NCBI GenBank assembly: GCA_945883825.1
Contig: CAMCYF010000004.1
Span: 30,205-94,204, forward strand
DNA from: Chitinophaga pinensis
Lineage (GTDB): Bacteria > Bacteroidota > Bacteroidia > Flavobacteriales_D > Crocinitomicaceae
Length of the DNA stretch: 64,000 bases
Direction of reading: 5' to 3'
A program made the position numbers and the translations under genes. The notes under the pieces were generated by a model. That model made no database searches and was not told the origin of the DNA. It worked only from the letters and a program-made list of their open reading frames with translations. This document shows positions 39,962 through 48,114 of this stretch, one piece after another (position 1 is the first letter of the stretch; every line of letters starts with the position of its first letter).

Positions 39962-40492
39962 ATGACATTACAAGAACGCTTAAAGGAAACAATTCGTGAC
40001 GTTAACGATTTTCCAAAGCCTGGGATTTTATTTAAAGATATTTCAACTATTATGTTAGATGCAAGTCTATCTAATGATATTTTAGACCATTTAGTTGAGA
40101 TGTATCAGCATTCAGGAATTGATGCAATAGCAGGAATTGAAAGCAGGGGGTTTTTATTTGCTTATCCTTTGGCAATGCGCTTGGGAGTTCCATTTATCTT
40201 AATTAGAAAACAAGGAAAACTTCCCTACAAAAAAATTAGTCATTCTTACGATTTAGAATATGGCTCAGCAGTAATTGAAATTCACAGCGATGCCGTAAAA
40301 AGTGGACAAAAAGTATTGATACATGATGATTTACTTGCTACTGGAGGTTCTGCAGATGCAGCAGCTGAATTAATTCATAAATGTGGTGGAAGTGTTTATG
40401 GATTTAATTTTATCGTCGAGCTTAGCTTTTTAAATGGCAAGCAAAAGCTTACGAATCATTCGTCTAATATTGATAATTTAATTACTTTTTAA
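39962..40492 (+). CDS. apt: Adenine phosphoribosyltransferase
   Basis: DFPKPGILFKDISTIM; GIESRGFLFAYPLAMRLGVPFILIRKQGKLPY; VLIHDDLLATGGSADAAAELI. Confidence 0.97.
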   Translation: MTLQERLKETIRDVNDFPKPGILFKDISTIMLDASLSNDILDHLVEMYQHSGIDAIAGIESRGFLFAYPLAMRLGVPFILIRKQGKLPYKKISHSYDLEYGSAVIEIHSDAVKSGQKVLIHDDLLATGGSADAAAELIHKCGGSVYGFNFIVELSFLNGKQKLTNHSSNIDNLITF

Positions 40493-40501
40493 TAAAATAA
40501 A

Positions 40502-41641
40502 ATGAATTTTGATCTAAACGAAAATCAATTAATGATTACCCAAATGGTGCGAGATTTTGCACTTAAGGAAATTCGCCCGAATATGAAAAAATGGGATGAC
40601 GAAGAATATTTTCCTGTTGAAACTATGAAGAAATTGGGCGAGCTTGGTTTGCTTGGTATTTTTATTCCAGAAAAATATGGAGGCTCCGGATTTTCCTATT
40701 TTGAATATGCAACTGCACTCATTGAATTAGGGAAAGTTTGTGGAGGGATAGGTTTAAGTGTTGCAGCCCATAATTCACTTTGTGTTGGCCATATTTATTA
40801 CCATGGTTCTGAGGAACAAAAATTAAAATACCTGCCTAAATTAGTAAGTGGTGATTGGATTGGCGCATGGGGCTTGACTGAATCAAATACCGGCTCAGAT
40901 GCCATGAGAATGAAAACTACGGCTGTTAAAGATGGAAATGAATGGATTCTCAATGGAACAAAAAACTGGATTACGCATGGCCTGTCTGGAGATGTATTAG
41001 TTGTTTTAGTAAGAACTGGAGAATTACTAGATAGCAATGGTATAACTGCCTTTATCGTTGAAAAGGGAACACCAGGTTTTTCAGCAGTAAAAATTAAAGA
41101 TAAATTGGGGGTTCGTGCTAGCGAAACTGCCGAATTGATTTTTGACAATGTCCGCATTCCACAGGAAAATGTAATTGGCGAAGTGGGAATGGGATTCAAG
41201 CAAGCAATGCAAGTTCTTGACGGCGGCCGTATTTCTATTGCTTCATTAAGCTGTGGCATTGCTCGTGGTGCTTACGAGGCGTCTTTGCAGTATTCAAAAG
41301 AAAGAGAGCAATTTGGACAAGCAATTGGACAATTTCAAGCAATTGGTTTTAAATTGGCAGACATGGCAACCGAAGTTAGAGCAGCTGAATTATTGACTTT
41401 TCAGGCGGCATATCGGAAAAATAATAATTTGCCATTGAGCAAAGAAGGGGCATTTGCAAAGTACTATGCATCTGAAGTTGCTGTAAAATGCGGCAATGAA
41501 GCAGTACAAATAATGGGAGCTTATGGCTACACAAAAGAATATCCTGCAGAGAAGTTTTTACGCGATGCAAAACTCATGACAATCGGTGAAGGAACCTCAG
41601 AAATTCAAAAAATTGTTATTTCACGAGAAATTTTAAAATAA
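40502..41641 (+). CDS. Acyl-CoA dehydrogenase
   Basis: GAWGLTESNTGSDAMRMKTTA; SREQFGQAIGQFQAIGFKLADMATE-type segment; QIMGAYGYTKEYPAEKFLRDAKLMTIGEGTSEIQK. Confidence 0.96.
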   Translation: MNFDLNENQLMITQMVRDFALKEIRPNMKKWDDEEYFPVETMKKLGELGLLGIFIPEKYGGSGFSYFEYATALIELGKVCGGIGLSVAAHNSLCVGHIYYHGSEEQKLKYLPKLVSGDWIGAWGLTESNTGSDAMRMKTTAVKDGNEWILNGTKNWITHGLSGDVLVVLVRTGELLDSNGITAFIVEKGTPGFSAVKIKDKLGVRASETAELIFDNVRIPQENVIGEVGMGFKQAMQVLDGGRISIASLSCGIARGAYEASLQYSKEREQFGQAIGQFQAIGFKLADMATEVRAAELLTFQAAYRKNNNLPLSKEGAFAKYYASEVAVKCGNEAVQIMGAYGYTKEYPAEKFLRDAKLMTIGEGTSEIQKIVISREILK

Positions 41642-41643
41642 GA

Positions 41644-41675
41644 ATTGTATTTAATTTAAAATAGTAGTATATTTG
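41644..41675 (+). promoter_or_regulatory. Candidate Bacteroidota sigma-A promoter of rpsU
   Basis: TTG (41645-41647), 20 nt, then TATATTTG (41668-41675), fitting the TTTG/TAnnTTTG (-33/-7) pattern; lies 34 nt upstream of the ATG. Confidence 0.6.
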
Positions 41676-41708
41676 CCACCCCAAGTAAAAATTAAAAGTT
41701 TATAAAGT

Positions 41709-41900
41709 ATGTTGATTATTCCGATTAAAGAAGGTGAAAATATTGATAGAGCACTAAAGAAGTACAAGAAGAAGTACGAAAAAACAAATGTCATGAAGGA
41801 ATTGAGAAAGCGTAAGGAATTTGAAAAGCCTTCAATCTCTCGCCGTCAACAAGTAATACGTGCTGCTTACAAACAAAGAATGCAGTCTGCTGAAATGTAA
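41709..41900 (+). CDS. rpsU: 30S ribosomal protein S21
   Basis: MLIIPIKEGENIDRALKKYKKKYEKTNVMKELRKRKEFEKPSISRRQQVIRAAYKQRM. Confidence 0.97.
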   Translation: MLIIPIKEGENIDRALKKYKKKYEKTNVMKELRKRKEFEKPSISRRQQVIRAAYKQRMQSAEM

Positions 41901-41923
41901 CATTTCAGGTTATATAACGTTAT

Positions 41924-41947
41924 AAAGGAGCTTAGGCTCCTTTTTTT
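41924..41947 (+). terminator. Intrinsic terminator of rpsU
   Basis: GGAGC/GCTCC stem (41927-41931/41936-41940) followed by seven T. Confidence 0.85.
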
Positions 41948-42823
41948 ATGTATCAACTTTTTCTAGATTATATTACCTTCGAAAAACGTTATTCCAATCA
42001 CACTGTGATTGCCTATGAAAACGACCTAAAACAATTTGCCGTATTCTCAGATATTACTTCTTTAAATCAATTTGAAAGTCTTACATCTTCAGGAATTAGA
42101 TCGTGGATTGTTGCTCAAATTGATGATGGGCTAACAAATAAGTCTGTGAATCGAAAGATTGCTACTCTGCGAACATTTTTTAAATGGCTGAGAAAAGAAG
42201 GTCGAATCCAACTCAATCCTATGCAAAAAATTCGTGGACCAAAAAGTGAAAAACGCTTGCCTGTTTTTGCAAAAGAATCAGAATTAGAACCGAGTAAATT
42301 AAGTCCTTTATTTGAGAAAGATTTTGAAGGACTTAGAAATGAATTGATGTTTGAAGTTTTTTACCAAACTGGAATTCGTTTAAATGAATTAATTGAACTA
42401 AAAGAACAGGATGTAACGGATCAGACCATAAAAGTTTTAGGAAAGCGCAACAAAGAACGAATTATCCCAATTGCTGCAGAATTGAGTAAAAAAATCACCG
42501 CTTATCGTTTGGAGAAAAAAAAATGTATCGGCGATACAAAAACTTTATTTGTTCTTAAAAATGGCACTAAGATGTATCCAACTTTTGTGTATCGAAAAAT
42601 TAATCTTTATTTAGGTTTAGTCACAAATTTAGATAAAAAAAGCCCGCATATTCTTCGTCACACCTTTGCTACACACATGTTAAATCGTGGTTCTGGTTTG
42701 GAAACTTTAAAAGATTTACTAGGTCATGCAAGTTTAGCGGCTACTCAAGTGTATACCCACAATTCTTTTGCGCAATTAACTGCAATTTATTCACAAGCTC
42801 ATCCCCGGGGCACAAAAAAGTAA
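41948..42823 (+). CDS. XerC/D-like tyrosine recombinase
   Basis: Core-binding N-terminus; YQTGIRLNELIELKEQDV; PHILRHTFATHMLNRGSGLETLKDLLGHASLAATQVYTHNSF. Confidence 0.95.
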   Translation: MYQLFLDYITFEKRYSNHTVIAYENDLKQFAVFSDITSLNQFESLTSSGIRSWIVAQIDDGLTNKSVNRKIATLRTFFKWLRKEGRIQLNPMQKIRGPKSEKRLPVFAKESELEPSKLSPLFEKDFEGLRNELMFEVFYQTGIRLNELIELKEQDVTDQTIKVLGKRNKERIIPIAAELSKKITAYRLEKKKCIGDTKTLFVLKNGTKMYPTFVYRKINLYLGLVTNLDKKSPHILRHTFATHMLNRGSGLETLKDLLGHASLAATQVYTHNSFAQLTAIYSQAHPRGTKK

Positions 42824-42827
42824 ATTT

Positions 42828-43115
42828 ATGGAACAACAAATTCACACAGTTCATTTTAAAGCAGACAAAAAACTATTGGATTTTATTCACGATAAGATTA
42901 ATAAGTTGCAGCTGTTTAATCAGGCAATTACTTCTATTGAAGTATTTTTGATTCTAGAAAATGATAAGGAAAAACAAAATAAAATTACTGAGGTGAAAAT
43001 TCATCTACCAGGCATAGAATTATTTGCTAAAAAACATGCAAAATCCTTTGAAGAATCGATTGATCTTTCATTCGAAGCTATCCGCAAACAAATCCAAAAG
43101 GACAAAGAAAAATAA
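42828..43115 (+). CDS. hpf: Ribosome hibernation promoting factor, HPF/RaiA family
   Basis: HTVHFKADKKLLDFIHDKINKLQLFNQAITSIEVFL...VKIHLPG; conserved position after xerC. Confidence 0.88.
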   Translation: MEQQIHTVHFKADKKLLDFIHDKINKLQLFNQAITSIEVFLILENDKEKQNKITEVKIHLPGIELFAKKHAKSFEESIDLSFEAIRKQIQKDKEK

Positions 43116-43185
43116 GGATTTGTATCTATTTTCGTAATTCTGTACTTTTAAGGTGCAATCATAGTATCTTGCTATTGAATTTGCA

Positions 43186-43193
43186 TATCTTTG
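43186..43193 (+). promoter_or_regulatory. Candidate -7 element (TATCTTTG) upstream of the PfkB gene
   Basis: TATCTTTG matches TAnnTTTG; 18 nt before ATG 43212. Confidence 0.45.
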
Positions 43194-43211
43194 CTATCCA
43201 AAAAAATCTAT

Positions 43212-44138
43212 ATGAGATTAGTAACTGTTGGAAGTGTTGCCTTTGATGCGATTGAGTCGCCATTTGGGAAAACGGATAAAATTGTCGGTGGCGCAGGAAC
43301 TTTCATCACCTTAGCGTCTTCATTTTTTGTAAAAGAACAAGGAATCATATCTGTGGTGGGCGACGATTTTCCAGCTTCGACCTTAGAAAACATGAAAGCT
43401 AAAGGCATAGATATTCAAGGTATTCAAATTAAGGCTGGCGAAAAAACTTTTTTTTGGTCTGGGCGTTATCATAATGACATGAATTCTAGAGATACGCTTG
43501 TTACTGAATTGAATGTTTTAGAACATTTTAATCCGATTGTTCCACAAGCTTTTCAAGGTGCTGATTACCTAATGCTTGGTAATTTAAGTCCCCAAGTGCA
43601 ACGCATGGTTATTGAGCGAATGGAAAAGCGTCCAAAGCTAATTGCAATGGATACCATGAATTTTTGGATGGATATTGCCTTAGAAGAATTAAAGAAAACA
43701 ATGGCTTTAGTGGATGTTTTAATTATAAATGATGAAGAGGCACGACAACTTTCTGGTGTTTATTCATTGGTAAAAGCTGCAAAAGTTATTCGCGCAATGG
43801 GTCCACAAATAGTAATTATAAAGAAAGGAGAACATGGTGCTTTATTGTTCCACGAAGAAAATATGTTTTTTGCCCCGGCCTTACCTTTAGAGGATGTTTT
43901 TGATCCAACAGGAGCTGGTGATACATTTGCCGGTGGATTTATGGGTTATATTGCTGCAACAGATGATTTTTCTTTTGAGAACATGAAAAGAGCGATTATT
44001 GCAGGTTCAGCACTTGCATCTTTTTGTGTTGAAAAATTTGGCACACAACGTTTGCTTGAACTTACTAAAAAAGAATTAAATGCCCGAGTAAAACAATTTG
44101 TTAATTTGGGTAATTTTGAAATGAAAGAAGTACAATAA
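43212..44138 (+). CDS. PfkB-family carbohydrate/nucleoside kinase
   Basis: MRLVTVGSVAFDAIESPFG...DVLIINDEEARQLSG...VFDPTGAGDTFAGGFMGY. Start taken at MRLVTVG. Confidence 0.94.
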   Translation: MRLVTVGSVAFDAIESPFGKTDKIVGGAGTFITLASSFFVKEQGIISVVGDDFPASTLENMKAKGIDIQGIQIKAGEKTFFWSGRYHNDMNSRDTLVTELNVLEHFNPIVPQAFQGADYLMLGNLSPQVQRMVIERMEKRPKLIAMDTMNFWMDIALEELKKTMALVDVLIINDEEARQLSGVYSLVKAAKVIRAMGPQIVIIKKGEHGALLFHEENMFFAPALPLEDVFDPTGAGDTFAGGFMGYIAATDDFSFENMKRAIIAGSALASFCVEKFGTQRLLELTKKELNARVKQFVNLGNFEMKEVQ

Positions 44139-44141
44139 GTT

Positions 44142-45851
44142 ATGGAAAAAATCGATTTTCAAGCTCAAATTGAGTCGCACTTAGCGGCAGATGATTTAGT
44201 TGTCTTAGGAAGAGATGTTGCTGCATTGCGCAGTTCATTTGAGGACTATTATTTGGAGATAGAACGTCAGGAGCAAGTAAAAAAAATTGAAGCTCAAGCA
44301 AAAGGCGACAAATATGAAATGCTTGATTTTCAGTATGAAAAAGACTTGTTTTATGCTGCTTACAAATCATTTCAGGAGAAACGAAAAATTCAGGTAAACC
44401 TAAAAACAACATTGGAAACAGAGAATTTAAGACTAAAACGTAGTCTAATTCAACAGTTAAAAGATGTTATTGAAAATGAAGAAAAAATAGGTTCTGCTTT
44501 TAATGCACACAAGGAAATCCATGAAACCTGGAAAAAAATTGGTGACATTCCTCGAGATAAGCGCGAAGATATCCAAAAAGAATACTCTCGCTTAATAGAG
44601 ATTTTTTTCTATAATTTAAAAATATACCGCGAATTAAAAGCAAATGATTACAAGCGTAATTCTCAGTTAAAACAAGATATTATTTTTAAGCTGAAGAATT
44701 TAAGAAATAGCACTTTAAATGTTAGAGATTTGGAAGCTTCACTTCGTGGTCTTCAAAATGAATGGGAGGAAATCGGACCAGTGAACAACGAAGAATGGGA
44801 GGTTTTGAAAAATAGTTATTGGGAAGCTGTTCGTTCTGTTTATGAAAAAACAAATCAGTTTTATGATGAACAACGAAATGAATTAGCTGACAATCTTCTT
44901 AAAAAACGTACAATTATCTTTGAACTTTCTTCTCTTATTGAAAGCACCTCAACTTTAGAAAAACCAAAAGATTGGGAAAAAGCCACTGAGAAACTTATTC
45001 AATTTCAAGCTGCTTGGAAACTAATTGGTTTCGGACCTAAGAAAGATAACGACAAAGTATGGAAGGAATTTAGAGAAAAATGCGATCTTTTCTTTTCGGT
45101 AAAAAAAGAATTTAATAAATCTATTGACTCATTAAATAGAGGTTTTGCAGATCAAAAGAGAGAATTGATTGAGCAAGCAAAATCATTTAAAGATTCTACT
45201 GATTGGAAGACAAGTGCGGACAAAATTATTTCCTTACAGAAAAACTGGAAGTCATTGGGTTCAGCAGGACAAAAGTATGATAATAAATTATGGGCTGATT
45301 TTCGTTCTGCTTGTGATGATTTTTTCACTGCAAGAGAACGTCATTTCGCTGCTCAAGATGCTTCCTTAATTGAGAATTTAACATTAAAAAATGATTTTAT
45401 TGCTGGCATACTTGAAATGAAACTTCCAGAGTCAAAATCAGAAGCACTAGCGGTTTTACGAAATACAAGCGAGCAATTTTCAACAATGGGACACGTACCA
45501 TTAAAAAATAAAAATGATGTATATGAGCGCTTTAAAAAAGCAATTGATGCAAAGTATTCCTCACTAAAGCTAGAAGCAGAAGAAAAAGATAGAATTTTAT
45601 TCCAAGCAAAAATTGATACGCTAGGCTCAAGTCCTGAACGTCAAAAGTTACTTACAAATGAAAAAAATGATATACGAAAGCAAATGGATGCCTTAGGAAA
45701 GGAAATCATTCAGATGGAAAATAACCTTGGATTTTTCGCTCGTTCAAAAGGTGCAGATCAATTAAGAAAAGAGGTAGAAGGAAAAGTTCAGGTTTTACAA
45801 TCAAAGATTGATAGCCTGAAAAAGAAATTGAAACTCATTCCTCATGAATAG
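44142..45851 (+). CDS. DUF349 domain-containing coiled protein
   Basis: Repeats KDWEKATEKLIQFQAAWKLIGFGPKKDNDKVWKEFREKCDLFF and TDWKTSADKIISLQKNWKSLGSAGQKYDNKLWADFRSACDDFF. Confidence 0.93.
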   Translation: MEKIDFQAQIESHLAADDLVVLGRDVAALRSSFEDYYLEIERQEQVKKIEAQAKGDKYEMLDFQYEKDLFYAAYKSFQEKRKIQVNLKTTLETENLRLKRSLIQQLKDVIENEEKIGSAFNAHKEIHETWKKIGDIPRDKREDIQKEYSRLIEIFFYNLKIYRELKANDYKRNSQLKQDIIFKLKNLRNSTLNVRDLEASLRGLQNEWEEIGPVNNEEWEVLKNSYWEAVRSVYEKTNQFYDEQRNELADNLLKKRTIIFELSSLIESTSTLEKPKDWEKATEKLIQFQAAWKLIGFGPKKDNDKVWKEFREKCDLFFSVKKEFNKSIDSLNRGFADQKRELIEQAKSFKDSTDWKTSADKIISLQKNWKSLGSAGQKYDNKLWADFRSACDDFFTARERHFAAQDASLIENLTLKNDFIAGILEMKLPESKSEALAVLRNTSEQFSTMGHVPLKNKNDVYERFKKAIDAKYSSLKLEAEEKDRILFQAKIDTLGSSPERQKLLTNEKNDIRKQMDALGKEIIQMENNLGFFARSKGADQLRKEVEGKVQVLQSKIDSLKKKLKLIPHE

Positions 45852-46512
45852 TTTTATAAATATTTTATTGCTGATCGTTACTTTCCCAACAATGCTGCTC
45901 TGTATTTTTATTGGTTTTGATTTACCAATTGAGTTTTTAAGAACTACAGCGCGAACGATGCCTTACGCTTCTGAAATTTTACTCGTTTTCGGCTTGCTTT
46001 TATTAGTTATTTCCTTACGGCGTTCAATTCGCAGATGGATGGGTGTTCGCATGACTAAGCAAACTAAAAAATTTCACTGGAATTCTGAAATTAGTCAAAC
46101 TCGAAAACAAAGAGTTGTAGTTTATACACTTCTCGAGGCTGCTGTATTACTAAGTTTAGCTCTTGGTTATTATTTTTTAACACCCGATGCATGGTTTCCT
46201 GCCCTTGTAATGCTTGTTTTTTCAATAGAAAGTATCGTTTTCTTATTGATTTGCAGTAGAAAATTATTTCGAATAGGACTAAGTTCCAAGGCTATTTTAG
46301 TCGCTGATAGAGAAGTTATTTTAATTTATCTGGCAGGCTTAAGACAAGTCAGTATTAGTCAACAAACAGTTTACTTTGATTACACAAATGACCTGCAATT
46401 GTCATTTCCTACAGATTGTTTGTTAGCAGAGGAGAAAGATCTTTTTTTTGAAAATTTAAGTAGCTTAGTAGATAAAAACAAAGTCTTGTTTCGAAATGTA
46501 ACTACTTCGTAA
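45844..46512 (+). CDS. Hypothetical membrane protein
   Basis: ORF overlapping the upstream stop by 8 nt; four predicted hydrophobic segments. Confidence 0.75.
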   Translation: MNSFINILLLIVTFPTMLLCIFIGFDLPIEFLRTTARTMPYASEILLVFGLLLLVISLRRSIRRWMGVRMTKQTKKFHWNSEISQTRKQRVVVYTLLEAAVLLSLALGYYFLTPDAWFPALVMLVFSIESIVFLLICSRKLFRIGLSSKAILVADREVILIYLAGLRQVSISQQTVYFDYTNDLQLSFPTDCLLAEEKDLFFENLSSLVDKNKVLFRNVTTS

Positions 46513-47499
46513 ATGAAAATTCTTATTACTCGCTTTAGTTCAATTGGTGATATCGTCTTGACTTTTCCCATTTTAAGGTGTTTAAAAATTCAAGTTCCAA
46601 GTTCAGAAATTCATTACGCTACAAAGATTCAGTTCAAGGAATTAGTAACGGCATCTGAGTACATAGATCGACAGTATTTTTTGGAGAATTCGCTTAAAGA
46701 TTTAATAAAAGCGCTTCGAAAAGAGAAGTATGACCTAATAATTGATCTTCATAATAACCTCAGAACACTACAAATTTCTTCTGCTCTTGGCGTAAAAACG
46801 CTACGTTTCCCAAAATTAAATTTCAAAAAATGGCTTTTAGTCAATTTGAAAGTAAATAAAATGCCTAATCTTCATCTTGTTGATCGCTATTTTCAGGCAG
46901 TAAAAAAACTTGGTGTAACTAATGATGGTAAAAACAATACTTTTTTGATTTCTCCAGAAAATGAAATTGACATTAAAAAACAATTTAATTTAAGTCCAAA
47001 ATCTTATATCGCTGTTGTAATTGGAGCGCAATTTTCTACAAAAAGAATCCCACTTGATAAATTAATTGAAATACTTTCAGGAATAAATTATCCGATGGTC
47101 TTGATTGGCGGAAAAACGGATAAAATAGTGGCAACTGAACTCTGCAAGAACTTAACTGAAAAAGAAATATATTCTGCTTGTGGAGATTTCAACATTCTTC
47201 AATCCGCAAGTATTGTAAAACAAAGTAAAGCAGTTTTAACAAACGATACGGGAATGATGCACATTGCTTCGTGCTTTTCTCTACCAATTACAACGGTTTG
47301 GGGAAATACAAGTTCTGCATTTGGAATGTCGGCATACACACCAGAAAATAATTCGGAAATTTTTAATTTTGAAGTTCAAGATTTAGCTTGCCGTCCTTGT
47401 TCAAAAATTGGATTTCAAAAATGCCCAAAAGGTCATTTTAAGTGCATGGAGCTACAAGATGCCATGTTGATTTCTCAACAAATAATTAAGGGGATTTAA
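46513..47499 (+). CDS. Glycosyltransferase family 9 (ADP-heptose--LPS heptosyltransferase-like)
   Basis: MKILITRFSSIGDIVLTFPILRCLK; AVLTNDTGMMHIASCFSLPITTVWGNTS. Confidence 0.94.
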   Translation: MKILITRFSSIGDIVLTFPILRCLKIQVPSSEIHYATKIQFKELVTASEYIDRQYFLENSLKDLIKALRKEKYDLIIDLHNNLRTLQISSALGVKTLRFPKLNFKKWLLVNLKVNKMPNLHLVDRYFQAVKKLGVTNDGKNNTFLISPENEIDIKKQFNLSPKSYIAVVIGAQFSTKRIPLDKLIEILSGINYPMVLIGGKTDKIVATELCKNLTEKEIYSACGDFNILQSASIVKQSKAVLTNDTGMMHIASCFSLPITTVWGNTSSAFGMSAYTPENNSEIFNFEVQDLACRPCSKIGFQKCPKGHFKCMELQDAMLISQQIIKGI

Positions 47500-48011
47500 T
47501 CCTCTGAAAATAATTTCTTTAATTCTGTAGCATCGCTTGGCTTCATTTTTCCTGCAAGGATAAGACTTAATTGCTTTCTTCTTAAAGCTCCATCAAAACG
47601 CTTTATTTCTTCATCAGTTTCAGGTATTAATTCAGGAACTTGAATTGGCCCTCCATTTTGATCAACTGCAACAAAAGTGTAAATTGCTTCATTGCATTTT
47701 TCTCTAACTCCAGTTATTGCGTCTTCAACAAATACATCAACAAATACTTCCATAGAACTTGAAAATGCACGCGATACTTTTGCTTCTAAGGTTAAAATAG
47801 AAGCATGTTTAATCGGTTTTTGAAATGAAACGTTATTAACGGAAGCTGTTACCACAACTCGTTTGCAATGCCTGTGAGCAGATACACTCGAAATGAGATC
47901 CATCCATGCTAAAAGCTGTCCGCCAAATAAATTTCCTTGTGTATTTGTGTCGTTGGGCAACACAACTTTAGTTGAAATAGATAATGTTTCTGCTGCTTTT
48001 TTTGATATCAT
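47496..48011 (-). CDS. Acyl-CoA thioesterase (hotdog fold)
   Basis: VLPNDTNTQGNLFGGQLLAWMDLISSVSAHRHCKRVVVTASVNNVSFQKPIKHASILTLEAKV. Confidence 0.94.
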   Translation of the reverse strand: MISKKAAETLSISTKVVLPNDTNTQGNLFGGQLLAWMDLISSVSAHRHCKRVVVTASVNNVSFQKPIKHASILTLEAKVSRAFSSSMEVFVDVFVEDAITGVREKCNEAIYTFVAVDQNGGPIQVPELIPETDEEIKRFDGALRRKQLSLILAGKMKPSDATELKKLFSED

Positions 48012-48114
48012 TCTACAAATGTATTCAATCCAGTCAAATATCTTAATTTAAATTGTGTATCTTCGGCAAACTTTTTTTTGTCAAAGTTGTTTTATCACTA
48101 AATTATAAAATTTA

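Noticed and set aside
40798-41259. 153-aa minus-strand ORF
   Set aside because: Fully antisense to the acyl-CoA dehydrogenase gene and without family resemblance.
41948-42823. Tyrosine recombinase as evidence for an integron, phage or conjugative element
   Set aside because: Its position between rpsU and hpf is the usual place of the housekeeping XerC-like gene in Bacteroidota; no mobile-element genes nearby.
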